DNA from: JASGMR01 sp963664675
GTDB lineage: Bacteria > Thermotogota > Thermotogae > Petrotogales > Kosmotogaceae
Direction: 5' to 3'
NCBI GenBank assembly: GCA_963664675.2
Contig: CAXXLB010000009.1
Coordinates: 62,001 to 126,000, forward strand
Length of the DNA: 64,000 nucleotides
Positions 1 to 8,758 of the stretch are shown one piece after another; within the stretch, counting starts at the first letter, position 1; every line of letters begins with the position of its first letter. The notes beneath the pieces were generated by a model. That model saw nothing but the letters and a program-made list of their open reading frames with translations. It ran no database searches and was not told the origin of the DNA. A program made the translations under genes and the position numbers.

Positions 1-868
1 GAACTCCATCGTCTATATTAACCACTTTCGACTCCGTTCCCTGTTTGATCTCTTTGGCTATCACAGTATCGACTGGCAAAACAAAGTCAACATTCTTTTC
101 CTTTGCATCATTCAGGATTTCTTTGGCGAGTTCGATCTTTTCGTCTTCAACCAGAGAATTTCCAACATTCTTTCCGATGGCTTTCAGGAATGTGAACATC
201 ATTGCGCCACCGATGAGTATTTTATCCGCTTTTCCAAGCAGATTCGTTATTACGCCGATCTTATCCGAAACCTTCGCACCACCCAAAATAACAACATAAG
301 GATGATCGGGATTTTCCACGGCCTTTCCCAACATTTTTATCTCTTTTTCCATCAAAAAGCCAGCAGCACTCTTCAGATAATCCGCTACACCGACATTCGA
401 AGCATGTGCTCTGTGTGCCGTACCGAAGGCATCGTTAACATGAATATCGGCCAGCTCAGCCAGTTTTTTCGCAAATTCTTTATCGTTTTTCTTCTCTTCT
501 TTATAATATCTCACATTCTGTAAAAGCAGGATATCGCCATTTTTCATCTGTGAAACCTTGTCTTCCACTTCTTTACCTATGCAATCATCTGCAAAAAGCA
601 CTTTTCTTCCTATCAGTTTTTCCAAAACCTTTGAAACAGGATAAAGAGAAAATTCGGGTTTTTTCTCACCCTTCGGTCTTCCAAGATGAGAAACCAGAAT
701 GGCCTTTCCTCCATTATCGATAACATATTTTATCGTTGGTAATGCTGCAACTATTCTCGTATCATCCGATACTTCGCCTGTTTCTTTATTAATCGGAACG
801 TTGAAATCTACTCTGATTAAAACTCTTTTTCCATTAAAATCACAATCATTAACCGTTAGTTTTGACAT
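1..868 (-). CDS. pgk: Phosphoglycerate kinase, C-terminus beyond window edge
   Basis: Cytoplasmic glycolytic enzyme that moves a phosphate from 1,3-bisphosphoglycerate to ADP. Translation of the minus strand from the ATG at 866-868 gives a typical PGK N-terminus, with the RVDFNVP substrate-binding motif, SHLGRPKG, and further on LLQNVRYY and the ILGGAKVSDK segment. A GGAGGT ribosome binding site at 875-880 sets the start. The reading frame is open to base 1, so about 289 residues are seen and the rest, including the nucleotide-binding C-terminal half, lies outside. In several Thermotogota PGK is fused to triose-phosphate isomerase; that cannot be tested here. It follows gap on the same strand after a 59-bp gap containing a hairpin, so it is probably in the gap transcript. 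Confidence 0.97.
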   Translation of the reverse strand, partial: MSKLTVNDCDFNGKRVLIRVDFNVPINKETGEVSDDTRIVAALPTIKYVIDNGGKAILVSHLGRPKGEKKPEFSLYPVSKVLEKLIGRKVLFADDCIGKEVEDKVSQMKNGDILLLQNVRYYKEEKKNDKEFAKKLAELADIHVNDAFGTAHRAHASNVGVADYLKSAAGFLMEKEIKMLGKAVENPDHPYVVILGGAKVSDKIGVITNLLGKADKILIGGAMMFTFLKAIGKNVGNSLVEDEKIELAKEILNDAKEKNVDFVLPVDTVIAKEIKQGTESKVVNIDDGV

Positions 869-885
869 CTCTTTACCTCCAACAT

Positions 886-912
886 TAAAAAGAGGCCTTA
901 TTAAAGGCCTCT
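886..912 (-). terminator. Terminator-like hairpin between gap and pgk
   Basis: Reading the minus strand after the gap stop codon, a perfect 9-bp stem (904-912 with 891-899, arms AGAGGCCTT/AAGGCCTCT) with a 4-base loop is followed directly by a T5 run. This has the form of an intrinsic terminator, yet the pgk ribosome binding site lies only about 6 bases further on. It may act as a partial terminator that sets the gap to pgk ratio, or as an mRNA 3'-end stabiliser. Confidence 0.75.
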
Positions 913-927
913 CAAAAAATTTTATTT

Positions 928-1923
928 TTAAAGATTAACCCATTTTTCGACTAAATCAACAACCCTGCAACTGTAGCCGTATTCATTGTCATACCAGGAG
1001 AACACTTTAACTAAGTTACCCTTCACGTATGTGATAGATGAATCGAATATTGCACTGGCCTTTACGCCAATTATATCTGAGCTTACCAAAGGTTCATCCG
1101 TGTAATCGACGTAATCCTTTAAATAAGTGTCAGAGGCTTCTTTCATAGCTGCATTGACTTCTTCTTTTGTGGTTTCCTTGCTTACTTCAACCGTTAAATC
1201 AGTTATTGAGCCATCCGGAACAGGAACTCTGACAGCTACACCGTCTAATTTACCGGCTAATTCAGGAATAACTATTCCAACTGCTTTTGCAGCACCCGTT
1301 GTTGTGGGGATAGTGTTAACGGCAGCAGCTCTCGCTCTTCTCAAATCAGAGTGTGGCAGATCCAGAATTCTCTGGTCGTTTGTGAAAGCATGAATTGTGG
1401 TCAAAAATCCCTTTACAACTCCGAATTTATCGTTTAAAACTTTAATAACCGGTGCTATAGAATTAGTTGTACAGGATGCATTTGAAATTACCGTATCTTC
1501 GGCCTTGAGCATATCGTCGTTGACTCCCAGAACGATTGTGGCATCAACAGCGCCCTTTGCAGGTGCGGTGATCAATACCTTTTTTGCTCCGGCTTCCAGA
1601 TGTGGTAAACATTTTTCCTTATTTCTGAATACTCCCGTTGATTCAACAACCACATCAACTTCCAGTTCTTTCCAGGGCAGATTGGCAGGATTCTTTTCAG
1701 CATAAACTTTGAGTTCCTTTCCATTGACTATCAAGCTATCTCCCTTTGCTTCAACTGTCCCATCGAATCTTCCGTGAACACTATCATATTTCAATAAATT
1801 GCCGAGTGTCTTTGCGTCAGTTAAATCATTGATTGCTACAACTTCCATATCTTCTCTTTTAACCATTTCCCTGAAAACTAATCTTCCGATTCTTCCAAAA
1901 CCATTAATTGCAATCTTTACCAT
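928..1923 (-). CDS. gap: Glyceraldehyde-3-phosphate dehydrogenase (type I)
   Basis: Oxidises and phosphorylates glyceraldehyde 3-phosphate to 1,3-bisphosphoglycerate with NAD, in the cytoplasm. The 331 residues match the usual family length. The N-terminal Rossmann motif NGFGRIGR is at residues 7-14, Asp33 after the second beta strand fits NAD rather than NADP use, the catalytic Cys151 lies in SCTTNS, and His178 is in the TTIHAF segment. The C-terminal WYDNEYGYS motif is intact. The ribosome binding site GGAGGT sits just upstream of the ATG. It follows ybaB by 19 bp and precedes pgk, so it is likely cotranscribed with both. Confidence 0.98.
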   Translation of the reverse strand: MVKIAINGFGRIGRLVFREMVKREDMEVVAINDLTDAKTLGNLLKYDSVHGRFDGTVEAKGDSLIVNGKELKVYAEKNPANLPWKELEVDVVVESTGVFRNKEKCLPHLEAGAKKVLITAPAKGAVDATIVLGVNDDMLKAEDTVISNASCTTNSIAPVIKVLNDKFGVVKGFLTTIHAFTNDQRILDLPHSDLRRARAAAVNTIPTTTGAAKAVGIVIPELAGKLDGVAVRVPVPDGSITDLTVEVSKETTKEEVNAAMKEASDTYLKDYVDYTDEPLVSSDIIGVKASAIFDSSITYVKGNLVKVFSWYDNEYGYSCRVVDLVEKWVNL

Positions 1924-1942
1924 AATTGCACCTCCTATATTT

Positions 1943-2320
1943 TCAAAGTAAATTTTCCGGTAAATTCATTCCTTGTGTTATAGAAGAGGATTCCTCTTCC
2001 CTTCTCTTTTCAATATTTTCCAATATTTCATTCACGCCTGCAACCAGCAGATCGGAAAGGATTTCAATATCTTCGTCCTTCAGATCTTCGTCTATTTCAA
2101 TAGATTTTATCTTCCTGTCACACGTTGCCGTGATCTTCAAAGCTCCTCCGCCGGCGGTAGTCGAAATTTCTATATTCTTAAACGTTTCTTCCAGTTCTTC
2201 CATCTGTTTTTGAGCATCCTGCGCCTGCTTCAACATCTGATTCAGGTTACCCGGCATTCCCTTACCCTTCTTTGATGATCCGTAACTCCGACCACCGATT
2301 CCTCTGAATTTCTTTGCCAT
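1943..2320 (-). CDS. ybaB: YbaB/EbfC family nucleoid-associated protein
   Basis: Small DNA-binding protein of the YbaB/EbfC family, which forms dimers and is usually encoded next to dnaX. The 125 residues include a glycine- and lysine-rich N-terminal tail, the NLNQMLKQAQDAQKQMEELE helix and the GGGALKITATCD strand region characteristic of the family. A GGGAGG ribosome binding site precedes the ATG. It starts 19 bp after the dnaX stop and ends 19 bp before gap, a conserved dnaX-ybaB pairing. The N-terminal extension is longer than in Escherichia coli YbaB. Confidence 0.95.
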   Translation of the reverse strand: MAKKFRGIGGRSYGSSKKGKGMPGNLNQMLKQAQDAQKQMEELEETFKNIEISTTAGGGALKITATCDRKIKSIEIDEDLKDEDIEILSDLLVAGVNEILENIEKRREEESSSITQGMNLPENLL

Positions 2321-2339
2321 TCACATTGCCTCCCAACCA

Positions 2340-3782
2340 TCACTTAGAGATTTTTACATTTTCAGCTCCCAAAAAATCTATTAAATCGTTTACATAGTTC
2401 TTCTCAGCTTCCGGCAAATTATCCAACAAATGAAGATCTACATCATTGTTTTCGTTGAATATTATCTCTTTATTATATTTTTTTGCCCTATTTATTATAA
2501 TATCTTTTACATTTTTTTCAAATGACCTCATCATATTATTATTACAGTTTAAAAATAATTTGTTCCCTTCCTTTTCCTGTACATCAGAAGAAAGCAAATA
2601 AGCCCATTCAAGGATATTACCTTCTTCAAACAGATTCTCTGCCATATCGCTGACAAATCCATTTTTCGGATTTTTGTCGGGGGCCTTTTCCGTGGATTCA
2701 CATGGTACTTTCTCCACTTTTATTTCTTTTATTTTTTCGATTTCTTCTATATTATGATTATGTGGCCAGTTTTTACTGAATTTATATGATTTAAAAAGAT
2801 TCAAAGTATCAAAAACACTTTTTTTATTTTCCGAAAGTTTCACTTCTTTAAAAATAAACCAGAAATCATTTATTAATTCGGATCCTTCACTTTTAGAAAT
2901 ATAACCCTTCAGCATTTTTTCCTTCAATCTTTCTATCGTCTGATCGAGTAAGTTCTCAAAAGAATATCCTTCAAACAAAATGTTTTTTGAAAATTCGAAC
3001 AATCCACTTAAATTATTCGATGAATACAGATTTGTATAATTCTCTATTATTTCATCGGGAAGTAATCCCAGTGTATCTTTTACAGATTTAAAATCGACCA
3101 CGTCCGATACTGTGATAATCCTCTCCAGAATATTAACCGCATCTCTCATTCCACCATTTGCGGCATACGCTATTCTTTCCAGTGCCTTTTCTTCGAATTC
3201 GATTTCTTCACTATTTAAAATCTTCTTCAGATACGATGAAATTTCAGAAACGGTCAGATTCTTAAAATAATAAATCTGACATCGGGAAAGAATTGTATCC
3301 GGTACCTTTTCTATGTTGGTCGTTGCAAGAATAAAAACCACGTTTTCGGGAGGTTCTTCCAAAGTTTTCAACAATGCATTGAAAGCTTCCCTGGTTAACA
3401 TATGAAATTCATCGATGATGTAAATCTTATACTTTCCCATGGAGGGTCTGTAAGAAACCCTATCTCTGATTTTTCTTATTTCGTCTATTCCTCTGAAAGA
3501 AGCCGCGTCAATTTCTATCACATCGAAGTGAGAAGATCTGTCGATTGATTTACACGAATCACATACACCACAGGGTTTTGGACCCTCTGAGGTACAGTTC
3601 AATGCTTTCGCAAGTATTCTTGCACTCGTTGTTTTGCCCGTTCCTCTCGGACCGGAAAAAATATAAGCGTGTGAAGGATTATCTGAATTTATCACTTTAG
3701 ACAGTATATCTTTTACCTGGACCTGCCCAATTAATTCACTGAAACTTTTTGGACGATACTTTCTATATAAAACTTCAGACAT
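2340..3782 (-). CDS. dnaX: DNA polymerase III subunit gamma/tau
   Basis: Motor subunit of the clamp-loader complex that loads the beta clamp during replication. Walker A GPRGTGKT is at residues 44-51, four zinc-binding cysteines are at 63, 71, 74 and 77, the Walker B region IIDEFHM is around 122-128, and the sensor/arginine-finger SRC motif is near 166. The protein has 480 residues, so the C-terminal part is short compared with E. coli tau. The start was moved from an upstream in-frame ATG (3800) to 3782 because GGGAGAGGGTGA lies just ahead of the latter and inside codons 1-5 of the former. A TATAAT on the minus strand at 3804-3809 would give a very short leader. Confidence 0.97.
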   Translation of the reverse strand: MSEVLYRKYRPKSFSELIGQVQVKDILSKVINSDNPSHAYIFSGPRGTGKTTSARILAKALNCTSEGPKPCGVCDSCKSIDRSSHFDVIEIDAASFRGIDEIRKIRDRVSYRPSMGKYKIYIIDEFHMLTREAFNALLKTLEEPPENVVFILATTNIEKVPDTILSRCQIYYFKNLTVSEISSYLKKILNSEEIEFEEKALERIAYAANGGMRDAVNILERIITVSDVVDFKSVKDTLGLLPDEIIENYTNLYSSNNLSGLFEFSKNILFEGYSFENLLDQTIERLKEKMLKGYISKSEGSELINDFWFIFKEVKLSENKKSVFDTLNLFKSYKFSKNWPHNHNIEEIEKIKEIKVEKVPCESTEKAPDKNPKNGFVSDMAENLFEEGNILEWAYLLSSDVQEKEGNKLFLNCNNNMMRSFEKNVKDIIINRAKKYNKEIIFNENNDVDLHLLDNLPEAEKNYVNDLIDFLGAENVKISK

Positions 3783-3885
3783 AAATTCACCCTCTCCCAA
3801 TGAATTATATCAAAAGCCACAAACAATTTCTTAAATAAAAATTGAAATTAGATTGTGAAATTATTAACAATATTATTGCATATGC

Positions 3886-4818
3886 TCATATATATTTATC
3901 GATATGCTTACGCAACCTTTTGGACAGTTTTTCCGCCGTTTTATAAGGTATCTTTTTAAACACAACTCTATCAATGGACTTCAACTGAGATGCAACGATC
4001 AGATCCACGTCAATGATCTTTCCCAGTCTCGGATATCCCCCGGTAGTCTGGCAATCGGCAAGGAGAACAATGGGTAATCCATTACCAGGTACCTGTATGA
4101 TGCCCGGCAACACGGCCGATGAAGAAATATTGGTAAAACATGATTCGAGTCTTTCACCATCCAGTCTTATACCCATTCTGTTGAGTTTTTCTGAAACAGA
4201 ATATTCGCTATCGAAAAATCTTTCAAGAGAATCTAATTCAAATGCAGAATATTCAGGTCCCTCAACGATTCTCAAAACATTTCTGCTCTTCAACAGATCA
4301 TCAATAGAATCTTTTTTTGCTTTTCTGATCCTCATATCCCCAATAAAGGCACTTTCATAATAAAGATAATCTCCAGCTATGATCTGTCTGCCTTTGTATC
4401 CACCATAATTCGCATTAGTGTATGTCGAAAAACTTCCGAGAAACTTTGTAATATTCAGCTTCGAATTTATGGATAAATATGTCCTGAAACCCCTGCTCGC
4501 TTTCCCGAAGGATAAAACATCTCCCATTTTTGCAAATAATGTTTTATACATTTCCACGGGTGAATTATTCAACTTCGGGTACATATTCGCCCCAGTTATT
4601 GAAAAGATCGTGTTGAAGTTGAACTCTATGGTCGGCCCCTCCAGAGTGAATTCAAAAACGGGGTTATCGAAACCAGAATATGAGAGATAATTTGAAATCA
4701 CGGAAGAGAGAAAATCCACCGAGCCTCCCCTGGGTATTCCAAATTCACTGTAACCGGATCTTCCGACCCCCTGAATCGTCGTAAAAAAACCCGGTTTATG
4801 GAAATAAATCCACTTCAT
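3886..4818 (-). CDS. pxpC: 5-oxoprolinase subunit C (biotin-dependent carboxyltransferase-like)
   Basis: With PxpA and PxpB it forms the prokaryotic 5-oxoprolinase that uses ATP to open 5-oxoproline to glutamate in the cytoplasm. Family signatures are the N-terminal TIQGVGRSGYSEFGIPRGGS, FEFTLEGPTIEF and the late LADCQTTGGYPRLGKI segment. The start at 4818 gives 310 residues, close to the family norm; an upstream in-frame ATG at 4869 lies inside pxpB and would add 17 unconserved residues. The start follows the pxpB stop by 4 bases, implying translational coupling. It is the last gene of the pxpA-pxpB-pxpC run. Confidence 0.92.
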   Translation of the reverse strand: MKWIYFHKPGFFTTIQGVGRSGYSEFGIPRGGSVDFLSSVISNYLSYSGFDNPVFEFTLEGPTIEFNFNTIFSITGANMYPKLNNSPVEMYKTLFAKMGDVLSFGKASRGFRTYLSINSKLNITKFLGSFSTYTNANYGGYKGRQIIAGDYLYYESAFIGDMRIRKAKKDSIDDLLKSRNVLRIVEGPEYSAFELDSLERFFDSEYSVSEKLNRMGIRLDGERLESCFTNISSSAVLPGIIQVPGNGLPIVLLADCQTTGGYPRLGKIIDVDLIVASQLKSIDRVVFKKIPYKTAEKLSKRLRKHIDKYI

Positions 4819-4822
4819 ACTT

Positions 4823-5533
4823 TTAATACCCCAAAATCCTTTCCCTGTGAATCCAAAATCTGTTTTCATCGCTCAACTGTCTGATCAAATAAAACTCTTT
4901 TAAACCCACCGGATAAAATTTGATATAATTCCCGGACACGATTTTGAAAGGATTGTTCGATTCGGGCACAAAAAGATCGACGGGAGTCTTTCCTATTATC
5001 TGCCAACCGCCCGGACTGTCAACGGTGTATATTCCGGTCTGATCGTTGGCGATTCCCACGGAGCCTTTCTCAACCCTCAAACGTGGGGTTTTCTTTCTGC
5101 CATAACGTATTCTCTCGTCCACACCAGATAAATAGGGGAAACACGGCAGAAAGCCTATGAAATATATTTTATAAATTTTTTTATAATGCAGATACAACAG
5201 TTCGTCGACTTTCATATTGAGATTTTTCGCCATTTCAGACAGATCCGGAGAGAATTCATGACCATAGTGTACGGGAATATAATAAATCTCCCTGGAATCT
5301 TTAACCGGAGACGAATCCAGTTTCGTTATTTCATTCAGCAGAGCTTTCTTCCTGCAATTACTCTTAAAAATGACACAAATTTCGTTATATGTGTTATATA
5401 TATCGCTTAAATATACCCCATACTTTTTCTTTATTATTCTCAACAGGTTTTGGGTCAAATTGTTGACTTCTATATTTATTTCGTCGGACATTCTCAAAAT
5501 ATAACTGTTTTCGGATAACCTGTCTACCTGCAT
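4823..5533 (-). CDS. pxpB: 5-oxoprolinase subunit B (KipI family)
   Basis: Second subunit of prokaryotic 5-oxoprolinase, related to Bacillus KipI and allophanate hydrolase subunit 1. Residues about 125-190 carry the family blocks GFLPCFPYLSGVDERI, TPRLRVEKGSVGIA and QTGIYTVDSPGGWQIIGKTP. At 236 residues the length is normal. The N-terminal 100 residues are less conserved, as usual for the family. The start overlaps the end of pxpA by 10 bp, and the stop lies 4 bp before pxpC, so the three genes form one translationally coupled operon. The Shine-Dalgarno sequence inside pxpA is weak, consistent with coupling. Confidence 0.92.
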   Translation of the reverse strand: MQVDRLSENSYILRMSDEINIEVNNLTQNLLRIIKKKYGVYLSDIYNTYNEICVIFKSNCRKKALLNEITKLDSSPVKDSREIYYIPVHYGHEFSPDLSEMAKNLNMKVDELLYLHYKKIYKIYFIGFLPCFPYLSGVDERIRYGRKKTPRLRVEKGSVGIANDQTGIYTVDSPGGWQIIGKTPVDLFVPESNNPFKIVSGNYIKFYPVGLKEFYLIRQLSDENRFWIHRERILGY

Positions 5534-6291
5534 ATCTCAATCAGAGGAGAGATCTCAACATCATTTTCCTTCAAAGCTTCGCAAATCCCTTCCGCAATTT
5601 CAAGTGAATTTTCATTATCACCGTGAATACACACCGACTGTGGTTCAATCTTAATGTACTTACCATCAATGGACTTCACCCTTCTGTTTAAAACCATTTC
5701 TAAAACTCTCTTCCGGCATAAATCTTTATCTTTTATCACAGAACCTTTTATTCTTCTTGAAACCAAAAATCCATGATCATCGTACTCCCTGTCGGCAAAA
5801 ACTTCGTTTGCAAATCTGACACCTCTTTTTCCTGAAACGAGACTGATCTGAGAATTGGGAAGACCCAGGACTATCAGCTCCTTATTGTAAAGATAAACGG
5901 AATCCAAAACGGCTTCCGCAACTTCTCTTTCTGTCTGTGCCAGATTGTAAAGCGCCCCGTGCGGTTTCACATGCTGCATCTCCAGATCATTTATTCTCAA
6001 AAAAGCATCCAGAGCACCGAGTTGATAGATCATCAGGTTTTTTATCTCATTCTTCGTCAATGATATCTTTCTTCTTCCAAATCCCTCCAAATCGTTAAAT
6101 CCGGTATGAGCACCGATCTTCGCGTTGCTTTTCCCGAGCTTAAAAACGATATCGTTCATAACGTTGGGATCTCCGGCGTGGAACCCACAGGCAACATTGG
6201 CCGACGAAATGATTTTAAAAATACTCTCATCTATTTTCAGCTTATATCTGCCAAAATCTTCACCCAAATCAGAATTTATGTCTATTTTCAT
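5524..6291 (-). CDS. pxpA: 5-oxoprolinase subunit A (LamB/YcsF family)
   Basis: Catalytic-type subunit of prokaryotic 5-oxoprolinase. Conserved blocks are DINSDLGEDFGRY at the N-terminus, ISSANVACGFHAGDP with its metal-binding His, the GAHTGFNDLEGFGRR segment, VKPHGALYN, and the late SVCIHGDN motif. The start is placed at 6291 (MKIDINSD) because GGGAAGTGAT lies just upstream; a TTG 15 bp earlier is inside that binding site. It is the first gene of the pxp operon, divergent from the flavoprotein gene at 6395 with a roughly 100-bp shared promoter region. Confidence 0.94.
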   Translation of the reverse strand: MKIDINSDLGEDFGRYKLKIDESIFKIISSANVACGFHAGDPNVMNDIVFKLGKSNAKIGAHTGFNDLEGFGRRKISLTKNEIKNLMIYQLGALDAFLRINDLEMQHVKPHGALYNLAQTEREVAEAVLDSVYLYNKELIVLGLPNSQISLVSGKRGVRFANEVFADREYDDHGFLVSRRIKGSVIKDKDLCRKRVLEMVLNRRVKSIDGKYIKIEPQSVCIHGDNENSLEIAEGICEALKENDVEISPLIEICR

Positions 6292-6394
6292 CAAATCACT
6301 TCCCAAAATATATGAAATTCAAAGAAATTCTAATAAATAGTACCATAAACATTATTCGCAAACAATTTTGTTATAATTTTCATGAGGTGATTAT

Positions 6395-7561
6395 ATGAAA
6401 GAAACTGATTATTTAATAATAGGAAATGGAATAGCAGGATTGAGCACAGCAGAAGAAATCAGAAAAAATGATAAAAATTGCGACATCACGATGATTTCCA
6501 AAGAGAAATATTTGACATATTTCAGACCCAAACTCTCTCACAATCTGGTCTCCGAATTTAATTTAGAGAGCATATTTGTAAAAAAACCGGAATGGTATGA
6601 TGAGAATGAAATCGAACTGTTGCTTGGTACGGAGGTAACAAAATTCGATTTTGATAATAATCTAGTTCGTACAATATCTGAAAACATAGGATATAAAAAT
6701 ATTATCCTTACAATAGGAAGCTATCCGTTCATTCCCCCAATTGAAGGAAAAGAAATGGAGGGGGTTTTCACACTCAGAAATTATGAAGACTTACTGAAAA
6801 TAAAAAATTACATGAACGACAAATCTGAAATTTCCGTGATAGGCGGCGGTTTGCTGGGATTGGAAGCGGCATGGGCTTTAAAAAAGGCCGGGAAAGATGT
6901 GAGAATAATAGAATGTGCCGAATGTCTTCTAGTCAATCAACTTGATCTGGATTCATCGAGTTATTTACAGGATTACCTTCTGAACGAGGGATTCAAAACC
7001 TCTATTTTTTCGGACATCGATGAAATATTCGGTAAAAATAGGGTTCAGGGTATTTCTGTGGGAGGAAAAAGATTCAGCAGTGATGCCGTTCTGGTTTCCA
7101 CCGGAGTGAGACCCAGTGTAGCTCAATTAAATGAAACTGGACTCAACATAAACAGGGGATTAATAGTGAACAAAAATATGAAAACGAATATTGACAACGT
7201 ATATGCTGCCGGTGATATCTCCGAATTTGATAACAAAATTTGCGGATTATGGACTATAGCCAGTGACCAGGGAAAATGTGTCGGAAAAAATGTAGTGGGA
7301 ATAAAAAGCAATTACACCTTTCCCGACCCTTTTACAATAATAAACCTGGGAAAAATAAACATCTTTTCCATGGGAAACGTGAAAAACTATGACGAAGTAT
7401 TCGAAGATAAATCACTGAACAAAAATGCAAAATTATTTTTGAAAGACAAACGTATAACGGGCGGAATTTTGATAAACAATGTAAAACTCATAAACAAATT
7501 AAAAAACATAATCGGGAAAAAATATAATTACACCCTGGATGTCTCTTCAAATTTTGAATAA
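6395..7561 (+). CDS. FAD-dependent NAD(P)H oxidoreductase, rubredoxin reductase-like
   Basis: Soluble flavoprotein of the pyridine nucleotide-disulfide oxidoreductase superfamily. It has the FAD-binding GNGIAGLS motif near residue 9, the RPKLSH segment seen in rubredoxin:NAD oxidoreductases and NirB-like N-termini, the NAD-binding GGGLLGLEAA near residue 151, and the second FAD motif VYAAGDISEF. No redox-active CxxC or Cys43-type motif is visible. It may pass electrons from NADH to rubredoxin for oxygen or peroxide detoxification; the partner is not in this window, so the substrate is inferred. GAGGTGAT precedes the ATG. It appears monocistronic. Confidence 0.85.
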   Translation: MKETDYLIIGNGIAGLSTAEEIRKNDKNCDITMISKEKYLTYFRPKLSHNLVSEFNLESIFVKKPEWYDENEIELLLGTEVTKFDFDNNLVRTISENIGYKNIILTIGSYPFIPPIEGKEMEGVFTLRNYEDLLKIKNYMNDKSEISVIGGGLLGLEAAWALKKAGKDVRIIECAECLLVNQLDLDSSSYLQDYLLNEGFKTSIFSDIDEIFGKNRVQGISVGGKRFSSDAVLVSTGVRPSVAQLNETGLNINRGLIVNKNMKTNIDNVYAAGDISEFDNKICGLWTIASDQGKCVGKNVVGIKSNYTFPDPFTIINLGKINIFSMGNVKNYDEVFEDKSLNKNAKLFLKDKRITGGILINNVKLINKLKNIIGKKYNYTLDVSSNFE

Positions 7562-7569
7562 ATTGATAA

Positions 7570-7790
7570 AACAGTGTCTGGTGCGCAGTGTTTTGTGCCT
7601 GAAAAGAGAACAGAGAACTGGTAAATAGAGAACAGGTAAAATGGAATAAAAAAACATAAAAATTGATTTTTTGAAAATGACAATTATCAAATCTCTTTTA
7701 TGCTAACTACGCTATTATCTGATTCTCTACTATCCGTTCTCTCATTCCAATCGTTTCCCAATCGCTACTCAATTGTTCATCTATCGTGGC
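7570..7790. repeat. Dispersed intergenic repeat, copy 1
   Basis: Noncoding block between two convergent genes. About 95 bp (around 7637-7735) recur almost unchanged in inverted orientation at about 26010-26107. The rest consists of short recurring phrases such as GAGAACAGAGAA, CAGTGTCTGGTGC and TTCTCTATTATCTG that reappear near 24.4, 26.2, 29.9 and 31.4 kb. The end overlaps the last codons of the nuclease gene. No conserved frame is seen. Confidence 0.7.
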
Positions 7791-8581
7791 GGATTACATA
7801 TGGAACACGGTGTATATCCACTTTTTTTGGCATTTTCCAGGGAGATTGCGATTTTACTCTGGTTGAGATATCTACAGGTTGATCTGTGATACTTTTTCCC
7901 CGTTTTGGTAACGTATACAATTATTTTCGAATCATCGTTCATGGCTGACGAAGTATCCGTTTTCTGGACTTGTGGAACCTCTTCCCCAGTGTTTCCCCAT
8001 AGACCGAGATTATTCTCTCGCGCATATGTTTGAGCAAATGAGAAGATTTCCATATATTCATCTTTAAATGGATAAACCAGATAGGCTTTTCCATATCCGT
8101 TGAGTATAGAAAGTAAGTTGAACATCACATATTCCGTATTACCATTGTGTTCTGTAGGAACCCAGACATAAGCAAGTAATCTGTTATATTTATCGTACTT
8201 ATCCCAGTCGTAGGTCAGCATCAAAATATTCTTTCCCTTGGGAATCACCTTTTTTACGAAATCCGAAGCCTCTTTTCCGAAATATTCAACCGATTTTGAG
8301 GGATGAACCGTTTCGGGTGTATCTATTCCTAAAAGTCTCGTTGTATCGCCTATGATATCAAGTCTGGTGATGTGTATTGTGTCTCCGTCAATATACTTAT
8401 TCAATCTTGCCGGGTGAATATCTTCATCCGTATCAAGTCTACCGAACAGATCCAGGTGCTCCTCGAAATAAACACAGGTTACCGAACCATTCTCCGTTTC
8501 GAAGACCAGTTCTATGGGATTCAATGTGAAACTCAGCAGACCAATAAACACGATTATGGATAACAGGATAATTCTTTTCAT
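7781..8581 (-). CDS. Exported thermonuclease-like (SNase) protein
   Basis: Predicted secreted or membrane-anchored nuclease. An N-terminal hydrophobic segment (residues 4-19) serves as signal peptide or anchor. The SNase-like core follows: IDGDTIHI, RLLGIDTPET with the expected calcium-binding Asp and catalytic-region residues, FGKEASDFVKK, and a DKYDKYNRLLAYVW block carrying the second conserved Arg. The C-terminal 45 residues form a small TGKKYHRSTC...PCSIC module, probably zinc binding, often found after SNase domains. The start at 8581 follows GGAGGAAT; an upstream in-frame start at 8608 lies before this site. Likely a nutrient-scavenging or DNA-degrading enzyme outside the cytoplasm. Confidence 0.86.
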   Translation of the reverse strand: MKRIILLSIIVFIGLLSFTLNPIELVFETENGSVTCVYFEEHLDLFGRLDTDEDIHPARLNKYIDGDTIHITRLDIIGDTTRLLGIDTPETVHPSKSVEYFGKEASDFVKKVIPKGKNILMLTYDWDKYDKYNRLLAYVWVPTEHNGNTEYVMFNLLSILNGYGKAYLVYPFKDEYMEIFSFAQTYARENNLGLWGNTGEEVPQVQKTDTSSAMNDDSKIIVYVTKTGKKYHRSTCRYLNQSKIAISLENAKKSGYTPCSICNPPR

Positions 8582-8758
8582 AAGTATTCCTCCATATAGA
8601 TTTTTCATTTTTAGCGGGATTAGATAAAATGATTTTTATGACATTTTATATATATACCATATTATCAGCTTCACAACCTACGGGAATCTATTCACCGTAC
8701 CTTGAGAATATAAAAAAATAAATTTTATTTCTGTTTTTTAAAAAGTTACTCCGACAAT

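Noticed and set aside
1127..1705. Open frames on the plus strand opposite gap
   Set aside because: They mirror the codon pattern of the gap gene, lack ribosome binding sites and encode no recognisable protein.
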